This document shows, piece after piece, positions 25,184 to 37,317 of a stretch of DNA of 64,000 nucleotides. A model generated the notes under the pieces. The model saw nothing but the letters and a program-made list of their open reading frames with translations, made no database searches and was not told where the DNA came from. The position numbers and the translations under genes were made by a program. The stretch comes from Poecilobothrus nobilitatus (taxonomy: Eukaryota; Arthropoda; Insecta; Diptera; Dolichopodidae). The DNA is taken from assembly GCA_947095535.1 (NCBI GenBank), contig OX352774.1, positions 36,038,496 to 36,102,495 on the forward strand, read 5' to 3'. Numbering within the stretch: the first letter of the stretch is position 1; each line of letters opens with the position of its first letter.

Positions 25184-27319
25184 GTAAAGCAGTTTCTCAT
25201 AACCAGTTGCAATTAAGGGATTCTAAGTTTTTATATTACTTAATAATTGATATATTTTGTTTTTAAAAGGTTATTAAAAATTTTAAATATTTGTAAAGTA
25301 ATCAAATAAGTGATAAAATTCGCAAAATAAATTAAATAATTTGCAATTTAAACTATTTTATATTTAAGGTTCTAAAGAAACTAAAGCAATACATAAGCTC
25401 GGTTTACTCTGAAGCTTTTTCTCAACATTGACTGAAAATATTTTGTTCGTTGCCTCTATCTAGAGGGATAATAATGTAATAATATCTATGTAGTAACGTA
25501 AATTATAATCAAATGATTGACAATATCATTGACAACATATGTCACTGTGTCAGAAGGCTTAATTTTATGTTCGTTCACTTTTAAAATTTTATATCAAAAC
25601 ATTTAAATAATAAAAAAATAAAAAAAGTTTAATTAAAGTTATTTAAAATCCAGAAACAGATGGTGTTTTTATATTTTAGTATCAGAATGTATCAATTTTG
25701 AGTTTATTTTTTATTCTGAACTCTTACGTTTTTAATTTGTATATTATTTAGATTAATTTTCGCCGTCAACAGTTGATTAATTTGTTTTATATTGTAGCTA
25801 TTGTACAACATTTCGAAACATAATTTTTAATGTTTAAAATTACTTATATTGATTGAATTGATTTTAGAAATTAATTATTATGACAATATATATGAAAATA
25901 TGTGGTATCACAATGGACCAAATACGGTCTAAGTGTGCCTTTTTGGCAGCCACCTTAACCTAACCTATATGAAAATATAATGATGTAATATGAGATTGTT
26001 TGGCAATTTGTTATACTTGTTTTTATTTGAAAAAAATCTAATGTATACTTAAACTTTCTTATTAAATTATATTAAAGAGTAAGAGACTATCAAATTTAAA
26101 ATAAACATTACGCTAACCTTACATTGGACTTTGAAAACAAAAATTTTTATTTGAGATAAATATGAAATTTTTCGGCTATATAAAAAATTTTACTGATACA
26201 TATATATCTAAAATAACTATTCAACTGTATGTTTGGATTTATTAAAGTTAAGGTTAAAATTAAAAAAAAAAAAAGAAAAAAAAAAAAAACTTTTAAAAAT
26301 CGCATCACATAAATACAAATCTCTTAATACTGGCAAAAAAGATAACTTTTTAAATACTTAATTAAAAGGATTTTTAGTGCGTCAAAAAGCATACAAATTT
26401 GTCAATGCAATAAATAAACCTGAGAGAAGTGTGGAAGCTATACATAAGTATGTATTTTAAGGATATTATTAAATTGTTCTATAATTACGTGTTTCTTATT
26501 TTAGAATTTTTAGAATTTTAATTTTTTTATTATTCGGAAAAATTATACTTTGAATTTGAAAAGAAAAATTATTCAATTTATTTCTCTTTAGAATTTTAAT
26601 AAATTTTTTGTCGTATCTTATTTTTATTTATTTATTTATTTTTTTTTTTTAAGTTTTCTTATTTCTAAATTAGTTTTAACAGCCTCATTACTTTTTTGTT
26701 TTTTTTTTTTTTAATAATTCTTTTAAAACAACACACTCTATTCGAAATACAATAAAATTAATCAATTTAATATAACTCACTTTATTTTAAATTTTTTTTT
26801 TTTCTATAAATATTGTCAAGATTTAAAAAGTTATTTTTTTTTTTCATTATATATGCTGTAGTGAAATGTTGCCTTATTTAACAAAAATTTATATTGCTGA
26901 TGAAAGTAAATTTATATTCAATTATTATTATTTTTAATATTTTTGATTTAAAAACCTAAATTTATTTTGCGAAATATAATTTTGTACAAAGCTCAGTGAT
27001 ACCTATTTTATACTTTGGGTCAATGGTTTAACTGCATTGCTATGAAAAGTTGTCTCAATGAAAATTTCATTCTTAAAATCTAGTGAAAAGATATAAGTTT
27101 TGGTTAAAATAGTCAACTCTTGGCTTTTTTCCATACTAAAGGAAATTGTTCCCTTTCATTTTCCGCTTTTTCTATACTAATTTAATATTAAATATATAGA
27201 CATTAATATTATATATAGATAGTTTATACCAGTTTATTTTGTGTAATATAAATCTTACGATATATATTTTGATATCTATGATAGACCCTTACGATACGAA
27301 CCTAGAGTACAGTTATATC
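25184..27319. other. No gene seen: AT-rich DNA
   Basis: No inverted ends or credible coding stretch recognised. A unit agtttattttg...aaatcttacgatat near 27230-27260 is a partial direct copy of the hairpin that follows. Confidence 0.5.
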
Positions 27320-27363
27320 AGTTTATTTTGAAATATAGATCTTACGATATTTCAAAATAAACT
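27320..27363. repeat. Perfect hairpin, 17-bp arms
   Basis: AGTTTATTTTGAAATAT (27320-27336) is followed after a 10-base loop by its exact complement (27347-27363). The loop motif atcttacgatat occurs again about 90 bp upstream (near 27250) next to another agtttattttg, so a longer unit was duplicated and part of it inverted. No function can be assigned. Confidence 0.6.
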
Positions 27364-27470
27364 TGTGTATAACTTAATTGTTAACTTTTTATAAAATATC
27401 TGTTCGCGTACAAAAAATTTCTGTACATTTTTCCAAAAACAAAAAAAAAAGCTGTTTTAAAACCGCCATC

Positions 27471-27936
27471 TACAATGAACGCCCTCTTGGTGCTCTCTAC
27501 ACGCAACTATCTATCAAATTAAAATTAAATTTACTGAATTGTATGATGGTATCTACAAGAGATAGCCTCTTTACGCAGGCATTTAAAAAGTTGTTTAACT
27601 TTTAACTTTTTCGCTGCCTAAACGCATTCAAATGTCAATTATATTGAATAGTTTCAAAACAAAAATCAAAAAGAAGCCTTTTGTAATGTAGATATATGTA
27701 CTAAGTATGTATACATATATTAATTTTTTTGGACTATATTTAAAATAAATAATTTGAAATTCAATTAACAAATAAATAACAAAATATTTAGTAATAATTA
27801 ATTATTATAGAGAAAAAAGTAAAACTATAATTTGAAAAAAGGCGGTTATGTATACATTTCATTGTGAACAGTGGACACTTCTTTGTAGATTACGTGAAGG
27901 GAGCGTCACGAGCGCGTCATAAGTGCGTTCATTGTA
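27471..27936. mobile_element. MITE-like element with TACAATGAACGC arms
   Basis: TACAATGAACGCCCTCTTGG at the left pairs imperfectly with the right arm ending AAGTGCGTTCATTGTA. Further inward, gtgctctctacacg faces cgtcacgagcgcg. The interior carries other GC-rich blocks (ctacaagagatagcc; tagattacgtgaaggg). The 75-codon ORF across the left arm is not like any known protein. Probable non-autonomous DNA transposon; class unknown. Confidence 0.5.
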
Positions 27937-28446
27937 AATGTAGAGCATAACGCTTTTATTTAAAAAAACAAAAACTCAAAAACAGAGAAATGAGGAAAAT
28001 ATAGAAGAAGACGAGTGACGACTCTAGTCTCTTTTGTAAATAATTTTTTTTGCGTTATTTGTCAAATTTTTGATGTAAATAAATAAAGAAGTATTTTTAA
28101 ATAATGTAAAAGAGTTTGGAAATTAGGAAATGTATTTTGTTAAAGATTACACGTAATTTTACTTTCAAGGTCAAAAATCATATTTTTTGATTTTCTTAAA
28201 TATTATTGTATTTTAAGAGTTTTATTATTTTTTAAAGAGTTGTTTATGATAAATCAACATGATATAAATGATATTTTTTAAATTTTTGTAAATTTTTGTA
28301 AAAAAAAAAAACCCGTTCGCCGCCTACTTCTGTTTTTTTTTTTTTTAAATTAGAGAATTTCAATAGAATTTTCATTTGCAAAATTTTTACAAATAAAACC
28401 CGAACAAACGAACATGGTAAACTCTCTGACTTAGATTTCAGAAATA

Positions 28447-28597
28447 TTCAAAGCTTCTTCCACAGAGGTATCACCGTGGTATAAATTTAGGGAAACTTAA
28501 CATCAACTTTGGTCGAATAGGTTCTCTTACGTTCTGAACTAGCGGTCTGAACACTGCGGACCTAGAATCTACTGATTATACTTACACGTTAACTCTT
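28447..28597. repeat. Dispersed repeat, copy 1 of a 28.4/58.2-kb pair
   Basis: It shares ttcaaagcttcttcc, then cagag.g.tatca, a gtcgaa.aggttctt block, acctagaatcta.tgatta and gttaactctt with 58215-58357, same orientation, with many substitutions between. Length is about 150 bp. No coding frame, A-tail or inverted ends are evident, so its class is unknown. The two copies are about 30 kb apart and old. Confidence 0.5.
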
Positions 28598-29233
28598 TTT
28601 CTTTTAAATTTTTCAGTTTCATTTAATAATATACATAAATAGTTTTTTTTTTAAATAAATTTAATAGGACCTTAGATGGACCTTCAATTATTTAATTACA
28701 TCAAATAATGTTTTTTTTTTTATTTAATTTTAATTAATAACTTTTTCAAATATTGACAATATTTTTGTGTTTTCATTTTCATTAAATATAATTATGTTGT
28801 ATTGATAATTTTTTAAGTACATATGTGCATTTTTAGTGAAAAATTTAAATTTTAATTAAAATTTATTTTAAGAATTTATTTTAAATTAAATAATATATCT
28901 TTTATTTTTTTCAATATTAAACAATTTCTGAAGTTATAAAAAGTCTTAAGAGCATCAAATTTAGAACAAAAAAATTTTCATTAGCTAATAAATAAATGGT
29001 CATTTTGTATAGAGATCGTTACTTTTTAAACTTTCAATATTTATACAAATAAAGAAATTATTTGTGTTTATTTAAGCCTAAAAATCGATAGAATACGAAT
29101 TTTTTTTTGCAAAACTATCATATTCATATGTAACTATTTTTGTACCCTGTAACCATTATATTTAGAATTCTATAATTCCATTTATATTTTTTTTTGTCTT
29201 TAGATATTTAGAATTTCTTTTAGTTTTAAATAG

Positions 29234-30893
29234 ACATTAAAATTCTTAAATTGTTTTTTTTTTTTTTTTTTTCTGTAAGACATTAAAGAATTCATTTTCC
29301 ATCAATTATTATTAAAATACCAACAAGGCACAAATTAATTATTAATTTCATTTTAGTTTCGTGTTTAAATTTAAAAATTATTTTTTTTTTATTCAAATAA
29401 TGACGACCTACCAGATCCTATATAGCTTCATTTAAAATTTATTTTATATAAATTGCATTAGATTGAGTGCCAAAGTTGATTAGGCATATAAATTTGATAA
29501 ATTTTGAATGACTCTTAGTATATTTGTTAGTAAATTTACTATGAAATAAAAACTTTGTAGTTCATATTTATAGATAAAATTTTTAATGAAACAAAATTAA
29601 GTTTCAATTGACATACATATAAAATATTTAATAGAATCTCCAATGAAAAAAAAGTCAATACAAGTGCTCAAAATGAATTTTAATTGATTTGTAATATTTA
29701 TCGTATTACGGATACTTTTTGAGTCGTGATTCATTATGTATCATAACATAATTTTTTTTAGTTATCCGTTTTATTGGAACTTGTTTTCCTATTACAAAAT
29801 TGTCATTTGGATTCGACTCACAAAAAATAACTCAATAATAAAATTACTCAAAATAAATTATTTAAATACGACTCATTAATTTTTATGTTTTTGACATAAT
29901 CATTTAATAAGCGAAAATAAATTTAACGTTTTTGAATCATTCGATGTTCTGGTTTCAAAAATCTTTTTAATTTGATTATTATATTTTCGATTAAGATTTC
30001 TAGCTTTTCAAAATATTTAAAATTACAACGATGGCTTTATTTACTTATTCAAAAAACTTAAAAGGTAAATTCATTAATATCAATGTGTGAATTATATAAC
30101 CTGTCACAAAAAAAAAAAAATTATGAAATAACTGCTTTTTTACTTTTGAGTCATTTTGAGACAGTTTTAATACCAATTAATCTAGTTACATCAATTTAAA
30201 CGGATGTGACAGAAAAAATTAAGACTCAAAAGTAAATATAGGGATATAAATTTATATTCATGTAAAATCTAAATCCTTATTTCGAAATCATTAGTATAGG
30301 TACATATTGTAAATATAAAAGCTTTTGAAATATAAATAAATATCTATTAAAATAACTAAATAGGCATTATATTTGTTATACATATTTGTACAAGTACGCT
30401 CAATTTGTATTCTATAATAAAGTTTGATCTAAAAACATCGAGAAAAATCAGTTACTAGAATTTTTAGCCTTAAAAATCAAGATTTGAAGCCAGTTTCATT
30501 TTTTAACCATGTTGTTGACTGTTGTGTTTTTCCTCTTTTCTAGCAAAAACAATTCAAACTTTGATTAGCAATCAAACTTTTCGTATATGCTATGTTTTAA
30601 CCGCAGTTAGATAAACTTGAGCCACGAACATTAAAATGAGTTTGACATTTTGTATAATATGTTCTTATAACCGTGCTAAGTTACGAATGTTACTTAGCAC
30701 GGTTACAAACATTTTTTTGAAATAACAAGCTACAAACATTTCATACTTACTATAATAGTATACAGACGTATACAAATAAACTCAAATGACATCTGTAGCA
30801 TCAATTATGACATTTAAAGTAATATTTTAAGTGTTTATACCTTTTTACTACATAATTTTATTTTATCAATATTAAAGCTTGAGTTAAAAACTT
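29234..30893. repeat. Tandem segmental duplication, copy 1
   Basis: A 1660-bp block directly repeated at 30894-33203 at about 99 percent identity by eye. The differences are a few substitutions and 2-6 bp indels (loss of 'ta' near 31755, extra T's near 31815, loss of 'gtttca' near 32155). The block starts and ends at the trinucleotide ACA, shared by both outer flanks and the junction, which suggests microhomology-mediated or replication-slippage origin. It contains no gene. It preserves the empty site (gattag, ATT at 30564-30566) of the MITE found in copy 2. Confidence 0.95.
30668..30705. repeat. Perfect hairpin, 14-bp arms (copy 1)
   Basis: TAACCGTGCTAAGT and its exact complement ACTTAGCACGGTTA are separated by a 10-base loop (tacgaatgtt). 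The same hairpin lies in the second copy of the duplication at 32978-33015. No T-run follows that would suggest a terminator of a small RNA; it may be a MITE relic. Confidence 0.65.
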
Positions 30894-33203
30894 ACATTAA
30901 AATTCTTAAATTGTTTTTTTTTTTTTTTTTTTCTGTAAGACATTAAAGAATTCATTTTCCATCAATTATTATTAAAATACCAACAAGGCACAAATTAATT
31001 ATTAATTTCATTTTAGTTTCGTGTTTAAATTTAAAAATTATTTTTTTTTTATTCAAATAATGACGACCTACCAGATCCTATATAGCTTCATTTAAAATTT
31101 ATTTTATATAAATTGCATTAGATTGAGTGCCAAAGTTGATTAGGCATATAAATTTGATAAATTTTGAATGACTCTTAGTATATTTGTTAGTAAATTTACT
31201 ATGAAATAAAAACTTTGTAGTTCATATTTATAGATAAAATTTTTAATGAAACAAAATTAAGTTTCAATTGACATACATATAAAATATTTAATAGAATCTC
31301 CAATGAAAAAAAAGTCAATACAAGTGCTCAAAATGAATTTTAATTGATTTGTAATATTTATCGTATTACGGATACTTTTTGAGTCGTGATTCATTATGTA
31401 TCATAACATAATTTTTTTTAGTTATCCGTTTTATTGGAACTTGTTTTCCTATTACAAAATTGTCATTTGGATTCGACTCACAAAAAATAACTCAATAATA
31501 AAATTACTCAAAATAAATTATTTAAATACGACTCATTAATTTTTATGTTTTTGACATAATCATTTAATAAGCGAAAATACATTTAACGTTTTTGAATCAT
31601 TCGATGTTCTGGTTTCAAAAATCTTTTTAATTTGATTATTATATTTTCGCTTAAGATTTCTAGCTTTTCAAAATATTTAAAATTACAACGATGGCTTTAT
31701 TTACTTATTCAAAAAACTTAAAAGGTAAATTCATTAATATCAATGTGTGAATTATAACCTGTCACAAAAAAAAAAAAAAAATTATGAAATAACTGCTTTT
31801 TTACTTTTGAGTCATTTTTTTGAGACAGTTTTAATACCAATTAATGTAGTTACATCAATTTAAACGGATGTGACAGAAAAAATTAAGACTCAAAAGTAAA
31901 TATAGGGATATAAATTTATATTCATGTAAAATCTAAATCCTTATTTCGAAATCATTAGTATAGGTACATATTGTAAATATAAAAGCTTTTGAAATATAAA
32001 TAAATATCTATTAAAAAAACTAAATAGGCATTATATTTGTTATATATATTTGTACAAGTACGCTCAATTTGTATTCTATAATAAAGTTTGATCTAAAAAC
32101 ATCGAGAAAAATCAGTTACTAGAATTTTTAGCCTTAAAAATCAAGATTTGAAGCCATTTTTTAACCATGTTGTTGACTGTTGTGTTTTTCCTTTTTTCTA
32201 GCAAAACCAATTCAAACTTTGATTGGGCCTTTCTACACGAGTAGTGTCCTCTTTCGTTTCGTGACTACTTTCCTCTTTTTTTTATTTCCACACTGTTCCT
32301 CTCGATAGTCGTTACTTTTATATGTGTGTGTAAATATTTCATTTTAAAACAAAATTTGTTGCGAGAGGTAGATAATAAATATAAAAAAAAAGCACGCATA
32401 AAACAAATAAATTTTTTTTTGTATTTAAGTAACATAAGATTTTTTTGCCTGTAATTTTTAAATAATATATATTATATATGTATGTACCTAGAAATAGAAT
32501 AAACTGTACTGTCACACTGTGCACATAATTTCCTTTTGTCAATAGAATATATTTTAATAATTTCATCAAGTGAAAGATCGAAAATCACTTTACTTTTTTA
32601 AAAATTTGCTGCGACCGTTTCAAAAACATTTTTCTTTAATTTTCCAAACGAGAATGAAACGTATGTACACATAAAATTTTTTTGACCCTCATAAAAATTT
32701 TTATTTGAGTTTTTGTTTGTGTTAGTGGACTAAATTTTTAAACTCTAAAATTTTGGTTTAAAAAATTACTCCTAAAAATCCCCACCACAAATTTAGTTTA
32801 TAGGCAAGAGGGTATGAAACGAAGGTAAAAGTAAAAAATGACGAAAGAGGACACTACTCGTGTGGAAAGGCCCATTAGCAACCAAATTTTTCGTATATGC
32901 TATGTTTTAACCGCAGTTAGATAAACTTGAGCCACGAACATTAAAATGAGTTTGACATTTTGTATAATATGTTCTTATAACCGTGCTAAGTTACGAATGT
33001 TACTTAGCACGGTTACAAACATTTTTTTGAAATAACAAGCTACAAACATTTCATACTTACTATAATAGTATACAGACGTATACAAATAAACTCAAATGAC
33101 ATCTGTAGCATCAATTATGACATTTAAAGTAATATTTTAAGTGTTTATACCTTTTTACTACATAATTTTATTTTATCAATATTAAAGCTTGAGTTAAAAA
33201 CTT
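30894..33203. repeat. Tandem segmental duplication, copy 2 with MITE insertion
   Basis: Second copy of the 1660-bp block. Its extra length of 650 bp is explained by the 649-bp MITE plus a 3-bp target duplication, less small deletions. The left T-rich start, the 'gactca'-rich middle and the hairpin near the right end all recur in the same order as in copy 1. It ends in cttaca|gctat, where copy 1 has cttaca|ttaaa. Confidence 0.95.
32225..32873. mobile_element. Harbinger-like MITE, 33-bp inverted ends, ATT duplication
   Basis: The left end starts GGGCCTTTCTACACGAGTAG (32225-32257 in full) and pairs with 32841-32873, one mismatch in 33. ATT flanks both ends (32222-32224, 32874-32876), and the other copy of the segmental duplication holds the unoccupied site with a single ATT, so both the boundaries and the target duplication are directly proven. 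GGGC termini and a 3-bp target site fit PIF/Harbinger. The 76-codon minus ORF inside is hydrophobic and AT-driven and not transposase-like, so the element is non-autonomous. Confidence 0.92.
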
Positions 33204-33206
33204 ACA

Positions 33207-34851
33207 GCTATATTTTAACTAACTAGAAATAATTAAATATCATGTTAATACTATTTAATGTTAGCATTGTAATATTATTGCTATACAAATGTCAAATCAT
33301 ATAGCTCCGCAGTTTATACAGTTTTTCAGTTGAATAAACACAATACAAATTTAAAGAAAACGAAGTAACTTGCAAAAATTTATAAGATGTACGTATTGTA
33401 TTGATTTTTTTTTTTCATGGAGAAAGAAATAAAAAGTTTTACTGTAAGGGTATAGGCTTTTTACTCTAAGTAGAATTTTACTGTAAGTGTAGAGAATCAA
33501 AATGTTAATCAATTTTATATATGCACTAATATTATTTAAATTTATATTAAAATTTAGCAAATTATTTCGTTTAATATTCACAGATTGAGTCTAATTATGT
33601 ATATATTATGTATATTTTTCTAATTTATTATTTTATATTTTATTTTAATGTTTTTTTTTAATTGAATTAAAGAGAGAACAGTCTTAATTCCTTTTAGTAA
33701 TTTATTTTTCTAGAAATGTGAATTTTCTAATTTTAAATTTAAAAAAAAATTTTTTTTTTTTGTTTTGTTTTAACGAAACCTCAATATACTAATCCGTAAT
33801 TTAATAATAAAAGAATTACTTGTATTAAATTTTGTGTGAGTGTGTGTGTTTTTTTAAAAACCACAATTTTTTATTCATTTTGTATTGTTGAAATGGGAAA
33901 CGTCATTTGTGAATCAATTGCTCTTACAGTATAATTTTAAAAGCAGATCAACTATATGGTTGCAGACAGGTATGGTTGCAGACAACTATGGTTGCTTTTG
34001 CATCCGATGTGGAAAATGACGTTTCCGTATTCAGCTTATATTTTTGTGTATATGTGCAATTTTTTCTTAATTTAAAAATAAAAATTGAATTTTTTTTTTT
34101 TTATATTTAATGTTGACTTTAATAATATCCTTTATTTTTTTTTTTATTAATTTTATTAATTTTAATAATTAATTTAATTTTTATAAATTTTTTTTTTTTA
34201 TACACGAATTACAAACACAAATTAAATTTACAATTAGTATAAATACAGTATAATTGTAAGTTTTTTTTTTTTTTTATTAATTTTTTCAATTACAAAATAA
34301 AAAAAAAAAACATTTTATGTATTAATTTAATTTTTTTTAATAAATTTTCATTAATTTTAGTATAAATATTAATACGCATAAAAAAAAAAACAACAAAAAG
34401 ATAAAAACAAAAAAGGTTTTATTTTTTTTTTTTACAATTAAAATTTTTTTGTTAATTCTAAACATTTGTATAAATTTTTATATTAATTTTTTTTCTTTTT
34501 TTTTTTTTTTATTATTAAGTAATTAATTGATTTTTTTTTTTTTTTTAAGAAAAGCATTAAAAATAATTAATTAGAAAAAAAAAAAAAACAAATGATTTAT
34601 TTTCGTTATTTAGAATATTTTAATTCTTATTAAGTATAGGTGATTTATTTTTATTCGTTAAATATGAAACGTATATTATAATATAGAACACTACCACTAC
34701 TATACTAAACACTAATACACAATCAATCAATCATTCATACAGTACATTTTTTTAAATTTTTTTTTCATTTTTTGAAAAGTACTAAAATTAAATTTCTTAT
34801 TTTATTTCTTATTTTAAATTTTAGTGTTTTTCTTTTAATTTTTTCACTTAC
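33207..34851. other. Non-coding DNA downstream of exon D donor
   Basis: Presumed intron. Near 33955-33990 the unit atggttgcagac(a/g) occurs three times in tandem-like form. The rest is A/T homopolymers. No exon accepting phase 2 was recognised here or further left. Confidence 0.5.
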
Positions 34852-35683
34852 CCTTCATTTAATTTACGTCGTCTGGCTACCGCACTATTTTTAATAATTG
34901 ATGTAATTTCACGACCTCCACTACTTTCACCATCAGATGTTGATGATGTTACAGTAACAGAACCAGTAGCACCATCTTCAGTTGAAGCAGCAGCAGCAGC
35001 TGCAGCAGCAACTGCTGCAGCATTTTCTGGTGTACTTTTATCTAAATCACCTAAATTTTTTATTAAACTCATTGTATCTGAATGTTGCAATAATGATGAT
35101 GATGATTGTTGTGATGATCCTGCTATTGGTTCTAATGAAGTTGAAGGTGAAGATGATGGTGTTGATATTGATTTTTGTGATGTAGATTGTGGTTGTTGTT
35201 GTTGTTGTTGTGGTTGTTGTTGTTGTTGTTGTGGTTGTTGTTGTTGTGGTTGTTGTTGATGTTGACTAGGATATAATTGTTGTTGTTTATGCATATTTTC
35301 TTTGGATACACTACGTAATAATTTTGCTAAATTTTTTTGTGGATCAACACCATCTTCATCATCATCATCGTCATCATCATCATCATCACCATCAGATGAT
35401 GTTGGTGATGTTTGTGTTAGAATTGAATCAGAATAACGATGATATTGATATAATGAAAATGATTCAGCTGTTGATGCTGATTTTCGTAAATTTGAAACTG
35501 TTGCATGCTTTGATTTACGTAAACGCATTTTTAATTCAGCATTTAAATCGAATGGCATAAAACCAACAGAAACAGATTTTGATTTTAAAATACTTTTACG
35601 GGGTTCAATACTAGCTGATATTGGTGAATGTAACGGTGGTGAATGTATTAATCCGGTTGTAAATGGTTGTATTCTTAATCCAT
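34852..35683 (-). CDS. Coding exon D, alternative downstream exon
   Basis: An 832-bp exon with acceptor taatttcag|ATGG and donor GAAGG|GTAAGTG on the minus strand. Two leading bases complete a phase-1 codon, then 276 codons follow, and it leaves in phase 2. The open frame extends upstream of the first ATG to the acceptor, so that ATG is an internal Met. The protein reads GLRIQPFTTGLIHSPPLHSP, then EPRKSILKSKSVSVGFMPFD, a basic stretch LRKSKHATVSNLRKSAS, an acidic run of about ten Asp, GVDPQKNLAKLLRSVSKENM, a long Gln/Pro stretch, a Ser-rich segment, an Ala run, and finally REITSIIKNSAVARRRKLNE. The alternation of basic phosphorylatable motifs with homopolymers suggests a disordered scaffold-like protein. 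Its phase fits exon B, which makes it an alternative to exon C or part of a downstream gene segment. The next exon was not found in the remaining 34.8 kb. Confidence 0.8.
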
Positions 35684-36810
35684 CTGAAATTAAATATTTA
35701 GGAATGTTTTTTTTTTTTTGTTGTTTTTCGAATTTTTTTTTTTGGTTTTTGTTTTTTTTTTTTTTGAAGAAATTTAATTTGGAAAAAAAATTTAAGCTTT
35801 TAAAGAGTTTTTTTTTGTTAAAAATGAAAAAGAAAAGAATTAAAATTTTGAATCAAGCAATATGATATTTTGTTATTGTTATTTTTTTTTTTTTAGGACA
35901 AAAAATATAATTGAAATTAAAAATTAATAGAAATCACTGAAAATACATATTTTTATAATTTAAAGATTATTAAAAAAAAAAAAAAAAATCTTTAATCGAC
36001 ACGATGACATAAAAATAACGTAAACCTAAAAGAAATACAAATTACATTATATAGGCATATTTTGGTAAAACTAGCAATAAAAAAATGTTTTTTTTTATAA
36101 AATTTAGTATAAAATAGTTAAACCAAAGTTTAGAGAAAACCTTCAAGTTTCTAAATTTAACTTTGGTATATATATGTGCTAAAATACATACTATGTACTC
36201 ATTATATATGTATAAGTTATGTATAAGTATATGCTATTCTTAGTATAAATATGCTATTCCTTTTTTTTTTAATTTGGTTTTTATATGTTGTTTCAAATAT
36301 TTGGGTCGAAGATTTATAGCTAGAAGCAAAATATTCTAGGATACAATATACATGGTCCTGTATAAGTTCAAAGTGCTTTAATCGGTTTTTTTTATACATT
36401 TTTGTTATTTTTGTTAAGAAAGGATACCATCGATTTTCTCTATGCTATATGACATTAAAAGCTTCCAATCCGCATTCTGAAAAAAAAGCCATACCTTTAT
36501 TAAAATTTAAAAACTTTTTGCAGATGACTTTCAAAATTAAAATATTCCTATATTAAGAAAATTATTTTAAAAAATTTCGATTAGAAAGCCCAAAAAATTG
36601 TTCTAAAAGTCGATGGATGGTGTCGATGGATTATCTGTTTAATATACTGAATATAAATTTTGAGCTCTCTTAGCTAGAGCTGCTGTTCATACATTTTTGT
36701 TCTTTAAAATCAGTTTAAGAAAAGAATAGCTTCTAGTGGTTAATATATTAATTAGTGTATGATACATATTTATTTTATCTTATTAGATGTTTTATCGATC
36801 AGTTATGTCG
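35684..36810. other. Start of the C-to-D interval, non-coding
   Basis: The polypyrimidine tract and acceptor of exon D lie at its left edge. A short inverted repeat (aaccaaagttta / taaatttaactttggt, 36121-36170) could be a small foldback. The minus ORF at 36217-36399 has no recognisable features. Confidence 0.45.
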
Positions 36811-37317
36811 AAAACGGACAAGTGTACATCAACCAGGCAAATAAAATTTGTGCAGTTATGAGATATTTGCAATTATAAGTAAGTGCAAAAATTTGCACTT
36901 ATCTGTAAATGCACATATTTACATTTATGTACCTGTAATATGTAGAAATATGTGACGTGTAAGCTTCAAAAATAAGTAAACAGTTACTTTTTTTTGTTAA
37001 TTCAATATTTTAATTGACTTCAACTTTTTGTTTGAATGTTGGCACTTAAAAAATTTATCAAAACTATTTAAATAGTGATGGAACTTTCTCAAATTAGTAA
37101 AAAAAAAAGTACTTGAATAATAATTTCAAGATTTGCACTTATGCGTTACTAACACAATGAAAACTTTAGTTTTAAGTTTGAAAATTCTTTGCAATTATTA
37201 GAGATTTGCACTTATAAGTTTTGCAATTATTTAAACAAATTTGTTTAGAGATTATTAAAAATATCACGGGGATTAAAAATAGGTTGCACTTAGGCGATTT
37301 TTGCACTTATCCGTTTT
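36811..37317. mobile_element. Foldback element with repeated TTTGCACTTA motif
   Basis: The left end AAAACGGACAAGTG (36811-36824) pairs with the right end CACTTATCCGTTTT (37304-37317), one mismatch. Inside both ends the motif TTTGCACTTA recurs (near 36892, 37133, 37207, 37299), with the inverse aagtgcaaa at the left and caattat/ataattg partners. Multiplied subterminal motifs and inverted ends suggest a non-autonomous DNA transposon. No coding frame; target duplication not clear. Confidence 0.55.

Noticed and set aside
27378..27605. 75-codon ORF near 27.4 kb
   Set aside because: It runs across the left arm of a MITE-like inverted repeat, and the peptide has no recognisable motif.
34982..35560. 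Two plus-strand ORFs across exon D
   Set aside because: They are antisense shadows of the CAA/GAT codon repeats in exon D (reading as Met/Leu/Val and His runs).
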